From: Chthoniobacterales bacterium
GTDB lineage: Bacteria > Verrucomicrobiota > Verrucomicrobiia > Chthoniobacterales > Terrimicrobiaceae
Reading direction: 5' to 3'
DNA length: 32,598 bases
NCBI GenBank assembly: GCA_014879575.1
Contig: JACSRU010000149.1
Coordinates: 1 to 32,598, forward strand
The notes beneath the pieces were generated by a model, which saw nothing but the letters and a program-made list of their open reading frames with translations, ran no database searches and had not been told where the DNA came from. Position numbers and translations under genes: made by a program. Shown piece by piece: positions 1 to 9,500 of the stretch (within the stretch, counting starts at the first letter, position 1; each line of letters opens with the position of its first letter).

Positions 1-874
1 CTTCGCCGCCGCCGAGCGGAGCTGTTCCGACATTGCCGGTCCCCTGGTCGCCGCCGAAGCCACTGGCCCCGTCCTGCGTTTCATCTCCTCCGGGGATTTC
101 GGGCGCTCCATCGTAAACGCCTTCAAAGACTTTCTGATCCGGGATGGAATCTGCAATCTGCTCGATCAAGGACTGAATTTGTTGGATGGTTTGGGCATCC
201 AGCGTGCGGACGCCATCAACCTCAAGAGTTCCATTCGGGCCGCGGCTCAAGGTCACCTTCTGTCCATCGGTCAACGTAATTTCCTGACCGTTGAGTGCCT
301 CGACGTCCGTGAGTCCGTGCGGCAGATTTACCGTGACAGTGACGCGTCCCCCCGCCATATTTGTGACCGTCACCTGGATGAGTGTGCCCCGGATCCCTGC
401 GACGCCCAGCGGGGTGCCGATGCCAAAGGTGGAGCCTTTGTTCAGCTTGGCCACATCGGCGACGACGCTTCCCTCATTGACCGAGAGTTTCGTCTGGGAA
501 ATGGAAGGCTCTTCCTTGATATTTTTGAAATCCGTTTTATTCGAGTCGAACGGGGTTTGCAGGAAGGTATCAATCGCGAAGGTGGTGTTTGGTTGAATGG
601 TGATCGTCGCGCCGTTGGAGAACAGGAGCCAGGCTTTGGAGTCCGCGCCGGTTTTGATTACATAGTTTTGCTGAACAAACCCGCCCTCCTTCAGGGCCTC
701 GGAAGGTTTTTTGGGGGCACTGACAGTCACCGATCCCTGAACCTTCAGGACACGGGCGTTACCCTCCTTGCCACCTTGCAACTCGGCGAGTCCACGATTT
801 GTTCCGCCCAGCAAAAATGCCAGAGCCAACAGAAAAACGACGGGGAAAGTTTTCATCGGTTGATACGATGGCAT
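1..874 (-). CDS. FecR-domain secreted protein, partial (C-terminus beyond window)
   Basis: Reading the minus strand gives an open frame with no stop down to base 1, so the C-terminus is missing. The N-terminus is a clear signal peptide (hydrophobic core VVFLLALAFLLGG), so the protein is exported. Residues about 35-180 resemble the FecR/LPS-assembly beta-rich domain: a GSVTV-like start, a segment on ATITIQPNTTF, then LSVNEGSVVADV and GTPLGVAGIRGT, all typical of FecR-like proteins. The later part is Gly/Asp/Gln-rich and low in complexity. The start is set at 874 because GAGGG lies six bases upstream; an in-frame ATG at 856 lacks such a site. No FecI sigma factor or TonB receptor lies beside it, so it is probably a stand-alone structural or surface protein rather than a classical iron-signalling regulator. 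Function is not established. Confidence 0.75.
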   Translation of the reverse strand, partial: MPSYQPMKTFPVVFLLALAFLLGGTNRGLAELQGGKEGNARVLKVQGSVTVSAPKKPSEALKEGGFVQQNYVIKTGADSKAWLLFSNGATITIQPNTTFAIDTFLQTPFDSNKTDFKNIKEEPSISQTKLSVNEGSVVADVAKLNKGSTFGIGTPLGVAGIRGTLIQVTVTNMAGGRVTVTVNLPHGLTDVEALNGQEITLTDGQKVTLSRGPNGTLEVDGVRTLDAQTIQQIQSLIEQIADSIPDQKVFEGVYDGAPEIPGGDETQDGASGFGGDQGTGNVGTAPLGGGE

Positions 875-897
875 AAGCCGCCCTCGAAGGAAAGGGG

Positions 898-922
898 AAA
901 GTGCGGGTTTCAGCACTTTTTT
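898..922. terminator. Hairpin with T-run between the FecR-like gene and the PHP-GT gene
   Basis: AAAGTGC and GCACTTT form a 7-bp perfect stem around an 8-base loop, followed on the plus strand by a run of six T (917-922). Both flanking genes run on the minus strand, where the T-run precedes the stem and the following bases are CTTTCCCC-like. It may still end minus-strand transcription weakly, or block plus-strand antisense transcription. Its direction is uncertain. Confidence 0.4.
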
Positions 923-942
923 CGGCGGGGCAAAGAGGGGGG

Positions 943-3354
943 TTATTCCGGCGATTCGCGCCAGAATTTTTCAAAGGCTTCCGTCCAGTCGCGGGACTCG
1001 ACTTTTCCGCGACCCGCGAGTCCCATGTGGTGGCGGAGGGAGGGATCTTCCACGAGGCTCCGGATGGCGCCCGCCAACTCCGTGGCATCGAGGGACTTCG
1101 TGACAAAGCCGTCCTTGCCATGTTGCACGAGATCCCTTGGGCCGCCGACATCGGAGACGATGGCGGGAATCCCCGAAGCCTGGGCTTCGAGGACCACATT
1201 GCCGAAAGTGTCCGTTGTGCTGGGAAACACAAAAATATCCGCCGAGGCATAGGCGGCGGCGAGATCCTCGCCCTGGAGATAGCCGGTAAAAATGGCATCC
1301 GGCAGAAGGCGTTTCATGTCATTCATGTAGGGACCGTCGCCCACGAGGAGCGGTCGGGCGGGCACCCTGGCATCCGCCAGACGGCGGGTGGCCGCCACAA
1401 GGACATCCAGATTTTTTTCCTTGGAGACCCTCCCGACAAAAAGCATGCCGGTCTCCCCGTCGCGCAGACCGCGGGACTTCCAGAAGTCCGGATTCCTTTT
1501 TGAGGGATGGAAAAGCCGGGTATCGAGTCCTCTCGGGAGGATGTGCAATTTTTCCCGGGCAATGCCCTTTTCGATCCAGCATTTGCGGTAGTCCTCGGAG
1601 TTCACATAGACGACATCGAGCTGGCTGTAGAACCAATGCATGAAGTTCCAGGTGAGCGTCTCCATGAACGAATCGTCGGTCAGGATGCGGACGTATTGCG
1701 GGAAGTCGGTGTGATAGATTCCGACGGTGCGGAGTCCGAGGGTCTTGGCCGCCGCCAGGGCGCTCAGGCCGGTTGGACCGGGGGTGCTGATGATGATTTC
1801 CGAGAATCCGCCGCGTTCGAGGTAGTCGAAAATTTGGAGTGCCGGCGGAAAACTCAGTCGCTGGAGCTCGTATTCCGGCAGCTCGAATTCCCCGATGGGC
1901 TGGAAATTTTTCAAGGGGATTCCGTGATCTGCGACCTCGGAGCGGCAGGTGATGACCGTGATGTCGTGGCCCGCCGCAGTGCCTGCCGCCGTCATCTTGC
2001 GGATTGTCGTGGCCACGCCGTTCACATCCTCAAGAGTGTCTGTGAACCACGCCCGCTTGCGATTTTTCAGAAGATCCGGGGTGGTTCCACAGAGGGTTCG
2101 GGTGGAATCCCGGAGCCACTCCCGGCGGGGAAGCCGAAAGGCGTGAATATACGGACTGAGCAGCCCGACAAGCGGTGCCGCCGGGATGAGAGTCTGGATG
2201 CTCTCAAAATATTTGCCGGAGGAAATCTGCCGGATGAACTGGGTGACAAACTGGTAGCCGAGCTGGTTGGAGATCAGGTTGGCCATGAGGAAGGCGCGCC
2301 GCTCGGGCTCGGCGACGCCTGCGGTGACCTTCGCGATGGCGGCCTTCATTTCCGGTTTGCCAAAGAACGAAGCCAGATCCTTCCAGAGCGAGGAGGAGCC
2401 GGCTTTTGCCATGTCAAAAATTTTTCCGGTGGCCACCCCTTGGATCAGGAAGCCGAGTTTGTCGGCGAGCGAGAATTCGGTGGGATCCTGGCCCTCCATG
2501 AAACGCGAGAAAATTTTTTCCAGGAGGCTGGTTCCGGGGTCGCCGGGTTTGAGAGAGAGGCGGGCCTTGGCATACTGGAAGGCCGTGCTGTAGGTGCTGT
2601 GGGCGAGGGTGAGGGGGGTTCCGGATTCCCCGCCGGCCTCGCAGGCACCCTTGCGCACATGGTCCAAAAATTCGCGGGACTCCCCGCACTTCGGGGTCGT
2701 CGTGAACGCCCTCGCCGGGTGCGTGCCGCCATGATCATCCGATCCGCCGGTGAAAACTTTTTTCCAGGCTTCCTCATGGGTGGGTGCCAGGCCGGTTCTG
2801 GCGTTGAAAATTTCGATGTGTCGCGGGGTCAATTTGCCGAACACCTCGCGGGTGACATCGCTTACGAGGTGGGAATATCTCCCGTTGATCCCTTCAAAAT
2901 GCCGGAACAACAACGCCAGCTTCTGGAGGTGGAGGGCCGTCAGTTTTTCATTGAGGTTGTGAAACGGGTGGGCAATGGCGTGGGGGATCGCCTCCGCCGC
3001 CAGCAGCGACTGCATATCGTAGATGTTCTCCCGGGCATCCTGGATCTGGCGGTGCTGGGCTTCGGAGATTCCCCAGACGAGGATGTGAACCCGGCATTCG
3101 TCCTCGGGAAAAAACGCGGTGACTTCCTCTCCGATGATGACGTCGGGGAGGTGGGCGATCTCAAGACATCCGCTGATCGTGTTGTGATCGGTGAGTGTGA
3201 CGAAATCCATGCCCGCCGCCTTGAGGCGTTTGTAGGTTTGCAGCGGATCCGAGTAGCTGGCCGGAAAATCCAGACGCCGCAACACCCAGTCTGCCGCACG
3301 ATCACTGTGTCGGGAGTGGATGTGAAGATCTGCGCGGGAGGTTGTTGAGTTCAT
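943..3354 (-). CDS. PHP-domain phosphoesterase fused to GT4 glycosyltransferase
   Basis: An 803-aa two-enzyme protein. The N-terminal PHP domain (about 1-215) has the metal-binding set of the family: HIH at 11-13, TDHN at 55-58, EE at 76-77, AHPFH at 128-132 and SDDHGG at 205-210. The C-terminal part (about 430-800) is a GT-B glycosyltransferase of family 4: a NGVATTI glycine loop, ILPRGLDTRLF, LFVGRVSKEKN, and the DTFGNVVLEA donor-site motif seen in MgtA/PimB-type mannosyltransferases. About 200 residues in between match no family I recognise. The PHP half probably hydrolyses a phosphate ester and the GT half transfers a hexose to a lipid or glycan; the substrates are unknown. There is no signal peptide, so it should be cytoplasmic. 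The gene lies 52 bp downstream of the deacetylase and may be co-transcribed with it. Confidence 0.88.
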   Translation of the reverse strand: MNSTTSRADLHIHSRHSDRAADWVLRRLDFPASYSDPLQTYKRLKAAGMDFVTLTDHNTISGCLEIAHLPDVIIGEEVTAFFPEDECRVHILVWGISEAQHRQIQDARENIYDMQSLLAAEAIPHAIAHPFHNLNEKLTALHLQKLALLFRHFEGINGRYSHLVSDVTREVFGKLTPRHIEIFNARTGLAPTHEEAWKKVFTGGSDDHGGTHPARAFTTTPKCGESREFLDHVRKGACEAGGESGTPLTLAHSTYSTAFQYAKARLSLKPGDPGTSLLEKIFSRFMEGQDPTEFSLADKLGFLIQGVATGKIFDMAKAGSSSLWKDLASFFGKPEMKAAIAKVTAGVAEPERRAFLMANLISNQLGYQFVTQFIRQISSGKYFESIQTLIPAAPLVGLLSPYIHAFRLPRREWLRDSTRTLCGTTPDLLKNRKRAWFTDTLEDVNGVATTIRKMTAAGTAAGHDITVITCRSEVADHGIPLKNFQPIGEFELPEYELQRLSFPPALQIFDYLERGGFSEIIISTPGPTGLSALAAAKTLGLRTVGIYHTDFPQYVRILTDDSFMETLTWNFMHWFYSQLDVVYVNSEDYRKCWIEKGIAREKLHILPRGLDTRLFHPSKRNPDFWKSRGLRDGETGMLFVGRVSKEKNLDVLVAATRRLADARVPARPLLVGDGPYMNDMKRLLPDAIFTGYLQGEDLAAAYASADIFVFPSTTDTFGNVVLEAQASGIPAIVSDVGGPRDLVQHGKDGFVTKSLDATELAGAIRSLVEDPSLRHHMGLAGRGKVESRDWTEAFEKFWRESPE

Positions 3355-3405
3355 GGTGCTGTCCGGATGCGGTTCACGCGTTTCTCATAGGGCAGGGATT
3401 TTCGA

Positions 3406-4191
3406 TCAGCAAGCTTCCGTGCGCTGGCGGACCAGCCAATCCGCATAAGTCATCGGCGCACGGAGGGCGAGCGCCCGGACGACCAGACGCAAAATCTGTT
3501 TCCGGATTTGCGGGTATTCCCAATCCGGCGGATGAATCCCGATCCGGGCCAGCGGGACGTTGCGCGTCCGGGAAAAAAGGAGGGCGTTCCATCCGAGGCT
3601 GCAACTCCGTCGCCAGGCGGCGCGCACACTCCAGACCTGGCTGCGGCTGCGATGGACGGCATTCGACACAAAATCGCTCACTGTCGCGATCCTTGTCGTG
3701 TAGTGAAATCCTGCTTCGCGGACGGCCTCTTCCGCCTCCCCGCCGAGGAGCCAGGCCGGGGCGATGAAGCCGGTCACCTTCACACCGCATCCCTCGACGG
3801 CGGCCCGGCCCCGGAGCAAAAGCTCCCGGGCGGACGCCTTGTCCAGGTCATAAAATTCCCCCTCCCCGGCGGTGTAGGATCGCGTGACCAGGCGCTTGAG
3901 CGGCCCATCGGATGTTTTGTTTTCCCGAAGATGGTAATACCCGTGCAGCACCGCCTCGTGGCCCCGGGAGCAGGCTGCCCTGAGCCACTCCGTGAACGGG
4001 GCGTCCTCGCAGACCAGTCCGTGGTGGTGGTGATCCGGCACCACCAGCAGTGAGGTGCGGGGGAGGCCGACAGACTCCAGATCCGCCAGGATGTCCTCCG
4101 TGCGCGATCGGGTGCGCGGACTCACGTCATGAATCGACACCACTAGCGCCCGCCGGGCTCCGCCTTCTTGAAGATCTTCCGTTTTTTGCAT
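3406..4191 (-). CDS. Polysaccharide deacetylase-like protein (DUF2334 type)
   Basis: A 261-aa protein with the metal-dependent NodB-like fold features of the DUF2334/polysaccharide deacetylase group: SIHDVSP at 19-25 (Asp22 is the expected catalytic/metal residue), a His run in PDHHHHG at 52-58, and HGYYH at 83-87, where the two His would ligate metal. GFIAPAWLLG further on matches the usual substrate-loop region. There is no signal peptide. Homologues remove N-acetyl groups from glycans, but the substrate here is unknown. A longer frame runs back to 4338 but would cover the ftsH start, so the ATG at 4191 is preferred; it has no strong ribosome-binding site. The gene is divergent from ftsH with only 35 bp between the starts. 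Proximity to the PHP-GT gene suggests a role in cell-envelope glycan work. Confidence 0.78.
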   Translation of the reverse strand: MQKTEDLQEGGARRALVVSIHDVSPRTRSRTEDILADLESVGLPRTSLLVVPDHHHHGLVCEDAPFTEWLRAACSRGHEAVLHGYYHLRENKTSDGPLKRLVTRSYTAGEGEFYDLDKASARELLLRGRAAVEGCGVKVTGFIAPAWLLGGEAEEAVREAGFHYTTRIATVSDFVSNAVHRSRSQVWSVRAAWRRSCSLGWNALLFSRTRNVPLARIGIHPPDWEYPQIRKQILRLVVRALALRAPMTYADWLVRQRTEAC

Positions 4192-4226
4192 TTGCCAAGT
4201 GGCTGTGATAAGGGAAACTAACCGGA

Positions 4227-6275
4227 ATGTCAGAAGAAAATCAGAGACCGCCAAACGACAACCGTCAACGCCCGGGCGGAGACAACGACCCGCAAATGAA
4301 CTGGAGGGGGCTTGTTCTCTTTGCCGTCGCGATCGCACTCATCGGGGGCGCCTTCCTTTTCCGCGGAAACAATTTCGCGCAGTCCGAAACCATCACCTAC
4401 CCGAAATTTTTGGAGTTCCTTAAAGCGGGCAAGGTCGTCAACACCCCGGAGACTCCCCTCGAACTCGTGGTCGAGGAAGGCCGGAACACCCAGTATCTCG
4501 AAGGCAAGATCAAGCAGAAGTCCAAGACAACCGGTGAGGAAGTCGCCACGCCATTCACCACGCCGATCTTCACTTCCTTCAACGGGGAGGAGATCCAGAA
4601 GACGCTGTCCGAGGCGGGAATCACCCCGTCCATCGTGCGGAAGTCCGACTACCTGGCTTCGGCCGTCGTCAGCTTTTTGCCCATCCTTCTCTTCCTGGTC
4701 ATCCTCTACTTCTTCTTCCGGTCTCAAATCAAGATGGCCGGCAAGGGGGCGCTGAATTTCGGAAAATCCAAGGCGCGGATGTTGTCGAAGGAAAAAAACC
4801 GGGTCACCTTCAAGGACGTTGCCGGCGTCGAAGAGGCGAAGGATGAAGTCCAGGAACTCGTCGAGTTCCTCAAGGATCCGAAGCGTTTCCAGAAGCTCGG
4901 CGGACGGATCCCCAAGGGAATTCTCATGGTGGGATCGCCGGGAACGGGAAAGACCCTTCTGGCGAGAGCCATTGCCGGGGAGGCGGATGTCCCGTTCTTT
5001 TCCATCAGCGGATCGGACTTTGTGGAAATGTTCGTCGGGGTCGGCGCCTCGCGCGTGCGGGACATGTTCGAGCAGGGGAAAAAGTCCGCTCCATGCCTGA
5101 TGTTCATTGACGAAATTGATGCCGTGGGGCGCCATCGCGGCCACGGCCTTGGCGGCGGACACGACGAACGCGAGCAGACGCTCAACCAGCTTCTCGTGGA
5201 GATGGACGGATTCGACACCCAGGATGGCGTGATTATCATCGCCGCGACGAACCGGCCCGACGTGCTCGATCCCGCCCTCCTTCGCCCGGGCCGCTTTGAC
5301 CGCCAGGTCACGGTGGCCCTGCCCGACGTCAAGGGACGGGAGGAAATTTTGAAGGTCCACTCAAAAAAGGTGAAGCTCGGGGAGGCTGTGGATCTCGCCG
5401 TTCTCGCCCGGGGCACTCCCGGATACTCGGGTGCCGAGCTGGCCAATGTCATCAACGAGGCCGCCCTGCTCGCCGCCAGAAAGGGGTTGAAGGCGATCGG
5501 GCAGCGGGAACTCGAAGAGGCCCGGGACAAGGTGCGCTGGGGCAAGGAACGCCGCAGCATGGCCATGAGCGAACGGGAAAAAATCTCGACCGCCTGGCAC
5601 GAGGCCGGTCACGCCCTGATCAACGTCCTGCTCGAGCACACGCACCCGCTGCACAAGGTCACAATCATCCCGCGCGGTCCCTATCTCGGTGCCACGATGT
5701 ATCTTCCCGAGGGGGACAAATACTCGACGCAACAGAAGGAGGCGTTGGACCTTCTTGCCGTGACCATGGGAGGACGCATCGCCGAGGAAATGTTTACCAA
5801 CGATGTCTCAAACGGCGCCGCCGGCGACATCCGTCAGGCGACCTCCCTCGCCCGCCGGATGGTTTGCGAGTGGGGCATGAGCTCGCTCGGCATGATCAGC
5901 TTCACGGAGAGCAACGATTACGTTTTTCTCGGTCGCGACATGGGACGCGCCCGCGAACACAGCGAGGCCACCGCCCAACTCATTGACGCCGAGGTCAAGC
6001 GGATTATTGACCAGGCTTACGAGCGGGCAAAAAAGATCCTGGAAGACCACCGCACGGACGTGGAAAAAATCGCCAAAGCCCTGCTGGAATACGAAACGCT
6101 CGACGCCTCGCATGTGAAGGAAATCATCGAATTTGGCGAGCTTCGCAATCCCCCGATCCAGGAAGTCGCGCCGCCGCCCCTGCCGCCGCCTCCATCGGGA
6201 ATTGCCTCGGAACCCCCCGAGACAATCAAGCCCGAACTCCCGCCGGGTGGCCTGGGCTCGCCAGCACCAGCTTGA
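4227..6275 (+). CDS. ftsH: ATP-dependent zinc metalloprotease FtsH
   Basis: A membrane-bound AAA+ protease that degrades damaged membrane proteins and selected cytosolic regulators, working as a hexamer. Of its 682 residues, TM1 lies at about 28-45, a periplasmic stretch follows, and TM2 lies at about 145-164. The AAA domain has Walker A GSPGTGKT (236-243), pore loop FVG (269-271), Walker B LMFIDE (291-296) and the second-region-of-homology arginines in [10 protein letters not shown]. The peptidase domain carries HEAGH (458-462), with Asp534 in [10 protein letters not shown] as the third zinc ligand, so it should be active. The last 40 residues are Pro-rich (several PPP runs), a tail of unknown role. 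ATG 4227 follows an AAGGG stretch about 12 bases upstream, a weak and distant ribosome site. The length is normal for the family. Identification is firm. Confidence 0.97.
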   Translation: MSEENQRPPNDNRQRPGGDNDPQMNWRGLVLFAVAIALIGGAFLFRGNNFAQSETITYPKFLEFLKAGKVVNTPETPLELVVEEGRNTQYLEGKIKQKSKTTGEEVATPFTTPIFTSFNGEEIQKTLSEAGITPSIVRKSDYLASAVVSFLPILLFLVILYFFFRSQIKMAGKGALNFGKSKARMLSKEKNRVTFKDVAGVEEAKDEVQELVEFLKDPKRFQKLGGRIPKGILMVGSPGTGKTLLARAIAGEADVPFFSISGSDFVEMFVGVGASRVRDMFEQGKKSAPCLMFIDEIDAVGRHRGHGLGGGHDEREQTLNQLLVEMDGFDTQDGVIIIAATNRPDVLDPALLRPGRFDRQVTVALPDVKGREEILKVHSKKVKLGEAVDLAVLARGTPGYSGAELANVINEAALLAARKGLKAIGQRELEEARDKVRWGKERRSMAMSEREKISTAWHEAGHALINVLLEHTHPLHKVTIIPRGPYLGATMYLPEGDKYSTQQKEALDLLAVTMGGRIAEEMFTNDVSNGAAGDIRQATSLARRMVCEWGMSSLGMISFTESNDYVFLGRDMGRAREHSEATAQLIDAEVKRIIDQAYERAKKILEDHRTDVEKIAKALLEYETLDASHVKEIIEFGELRNPPIQEVAPPPLPPPPSGIASEPPETIKPELPPGGLGSPAPA

Positions 6276-6340
6276 TGCCGGCGTGGAGGCGGGAAGCTTT
6301 CGCAAGGGTTTTTTTCGGTGGAGATCTTTTTGTGGAAGGA

Positions 6341-6357
6341 TTGGCATGGGATTTGCT
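6341..6357 (+). promoter_or_regulatory. Sigma-54 (RpoN) -24/-12 promoter for gltBD
   Basis: TTGGCATGGGATTTGCT matches the consensus YTGGCACGRNNNTTGCW at all fixed positions but one (T for C after TGGCA). The invariant GG (6343-6344) and GC (6355-6356) are exactly ten bases apart. Transcription would start near 6368, about 134 bases before the preferred gltB start. The site lies in the 157-226 bp gap after ftsH, in the direction of the nitrogen-assimilation genes. RpoN promoters need an enhancer-binding activator such as NtrC; no convincing activator palindrome was seen just upstream. Confidence 0.75.
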
Positions 6358-6501
6358 GTATTCTCTCTTCCAGTCCCGTGAAAAATCTCCGCCATAAAAA
6401 TGTTTGTGCCCCATCGCATCGGAAGATAAAAGATGCGCGCCGCAATGGAATTGCAGGGGGTCCGGCGGTGCGGGATGACCCTTGAAATTGGAATAAAAAG
6501 C

Positions 6502-9500
6502 ATGCAGACAAAACCGACCCGTCGAACCGGCCCACCACCCAAGCAGGGACTCTATGATCCCGCGTTTGAACATGACGCCTGTGGCGTTGGCTTTCTGGTG
6601 AATATGCGGGGGGAGAAGTCGCATGCGATTGTCCGGGATGCACTGACGATTCTGCGCAATCTGGACCATCGTGGAGCCTGCGGCAGCGAGCGCAATACCG
6701 GCGACGGTGCCGGCATCCTGCTTCAGATTCCGGACAAATTTTTCCGGCGGGTGTGCGGGGAGGCGGGGTTCGCGCTGCCGACGCCGGGTCAGTATGGCGT
6801 GGGCATCATTTTCCAGTCGCCGGATGAGAAGATGATTGCCGGAGGGCAGTCGTTGTTCGAGAAGCTGGTGGCGGAGCAGGGTCTCGCCTTGCTTGGTTGG
6901 CGGGATCTTCCGACCGACAACGCATCGCTCGGTGCGTCAGCCTGTGCGAGTGAGCCGCGGATGCGTCAGGTATTCATCGGGCGCAAGCCGGGGTGCAAGG
7001 ATGTGGCGGATTTCGAGCGGCAGCTCTACGTTGTCCGCAAGCGGGCATCGAACAGCATTCGCCTCGCGGGCGTTGACCCGGTGTGGTTTGTCGCCACGCT
7101 TTCCAGCAGGACAATCGTCTATAAAGGCATGCTTATGCCTGAGCAGGTGGATGCCTATTTTGCGGATTTGAAGGATCCGGATGTGGAGTCGGCGCTGGCA
7201 CTCGTGCACTCGCGGTTTTCCACGAATACCTTTCCGAGCTGGGAGCGCTCCCATCCGTATCGCTACATCGCCCACAACGGGGAGATCAACACCCTGCGTG
7301 GAAACATCAACTGGATGCACGCGCGTCAGGCGCGTCTCGCCAGCGAACTTTTTGGCGAGGATTTGGCGAAGACGTTTCCGGTGATCAATCCCGACGGATC
7401 GGATTCCGCGATGTTCGACAACTGTCTGGAACTTCTCACCCTGTGTGGGCGTTCGCTTCCGCATGCGGTGATGATGATGATTCCCGAGCCCTGGGAGTTG
7501 CATGAGAGCATGCCGGACGACAAGCGGGCATTTTACGAATATCACTCGTGCCTGATGGAATCCTGGGATGGACCGGCGTCGATCGCGTTTACGGATGGAA
7601 CCATCATCGGGGCCATTTTGGACCGAAACGGACTGCGGCCCTCCCGCTATTGGGTGACAAAAGACGGACTCGTCATCATGGCCTCCGAGGCGGGAGTTCT
7701 TCCGATTGCGCCGGAACGCATCGAGCAAAAAGGCCGCCTGCAACCCGGGCGGATGTTCCTTGTGGACACCTCCGAGGGGCGGATCATTGCCGACGAGGAA
7801 ATCAAGAGCCGCATCATCCGCCAGCATCCCTACCAAAAGTGGCTGGAGGAAAACCATGTGCTGCTCAGCGATCTGCCGGAGCCGCCGCACGAATACCTCC
7901 CCGAGCATGAGACAATCCTGCAGCGTCAGTTGGCGTTCGGATACACCTTCGAAGACCAGCGTGTGATTCTTGAACCGATGGCGAGGGACGGCGTGCAGCC
8001 CCTGGGCTCCATGGGCACCGATACGCCCCTGGCGGTACTCTCGGATCGTCCGGTTCTCCTATATAATTATTTCAAGCAACTCTTTGCGCAGGTCACGAAT
8101 CCACCGATTGATCCCATTCGTGAGGAAATTGTCACCGCGACGACGACGATGCTTGGCTCCGAAGGGGATCTGCTCAACCCGAAGCCTGAGAGTTGCCGGA
8201 TGATCAAGCTCGATGGCCCGATCATCACGAACGCCGATCTCGAGCGGATTCGGCACATTGAGCGCGAGGGATTTTATCCCGCGACCCTGCCGATTCTCTT
8301 CGATCCCTCGGAGCGGGAGCGCGGACTCGAAACCGCGATGGACAAACTTTGCGCCGCAGCGGATGCCGCCATTGCAGACGGGAAAAACATTCTCATTCTG
8401 AGTGATCGTGGCGTCAGCAAAAACCAGGTCGCCATTCCCGCGTTGCTGGCCGTTGCCGGACTGCACCACCATTTGATCCGGGAAGGCACGAGAACCAAAA
8501 TGAGCCTCGTGCTCGAGTCCGGCGAGCCCCGCGAGGTCCACCACTTTGCCCTTCTCATCGGCTATGGGGTGAGCGTCATCAATCCGTATCTGGCGTTTGA
8601 GTCGCTGGATGACATGATCCGCCAGGGAATGCTCCCGGGGATCGATCACAAGACCGCCGTCAAAAACTTCGTAAAGGCGGCCGTCAAAGGCGTGGTGAAG
8701 ACGATGGCCAAGATGGGCATCTCCACAATCAAGAGCTATCGCGGCGCGCAAATCTTTGAGGCACTCGGGCTCCACAGCTCGGTCGTTGACAAATACTTCA
8801 GTTGGACGCCCTCGCGCATCGAGGGCGCGGACCTGAAAGTGATCGCCTCCGAGCTTCTGCACCGGCACGCGCGGGCCTATCCCCCCCGTGGCGGGATCAG
8901 CCCGACATTGGACGCGGGCGGCGAATACCAGTGGCGCAATGACGGGGAGGAACACCTTTTTAATCCGGAGACGGTTCACTTTCTGCAGAAGGCGGTGCGG
9001 ACGGATGATTACGCGACCTACAGGAAATACGCGGCACTGGTGAATGATCAGGACCGCAAACTCTACACGCTGCGGGGTCTCCTGGATTTTCAAAAGGGCT
9101 CTCCCGTTCCGATTGAGGAAGTCGAGAGTGTGGAGGCGATCATGCGCCGCTTCAAGACCGGCGCGATGAGCTATGGATCGATCTCGCAGGAGGCCCACGA
9201 AACCCTCGCGATTGCGATGAACCGGATTGGTGGAAAGTCCAACACGGGCGAAGGAGGCGAAGATCCGGAGCGCTATACCTGGACGAATGCGGCGGGGGAT
9301 TCAAAGAATTCCGCCATCAAGCAGGTGGCCTCCGGGCGGTTCGGCGTGACTTCCTATTACCTGTCGAACGCCCGCGAACTTCAAATCAAGATGGCGCAGG
9401 GCGCGAAGCCCGGCGAGGGCGGGGAGCTGCCCGGGAAAAAAGTTTATCCCTGGGTGGCAAAGACCCGCGGCACCACCCCCGGGGTCGGCCTCATTTCCCC

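Noticed and set aside
1507-3348. 613-codon plus-strand frame across the PHP-GT gene
   Set aside because: It is the antisense of a gene with clear motifs, and its translation shows no family similarity; long shadow frames are expected in GC-rich DNA.
6200-6340. NtrC-type enhancer upstream of the sigma-54 promoter
   Set aside because: Only a weak half-palindrome (AGCACC with GATGCC) was seen, which is not enough to call a site.
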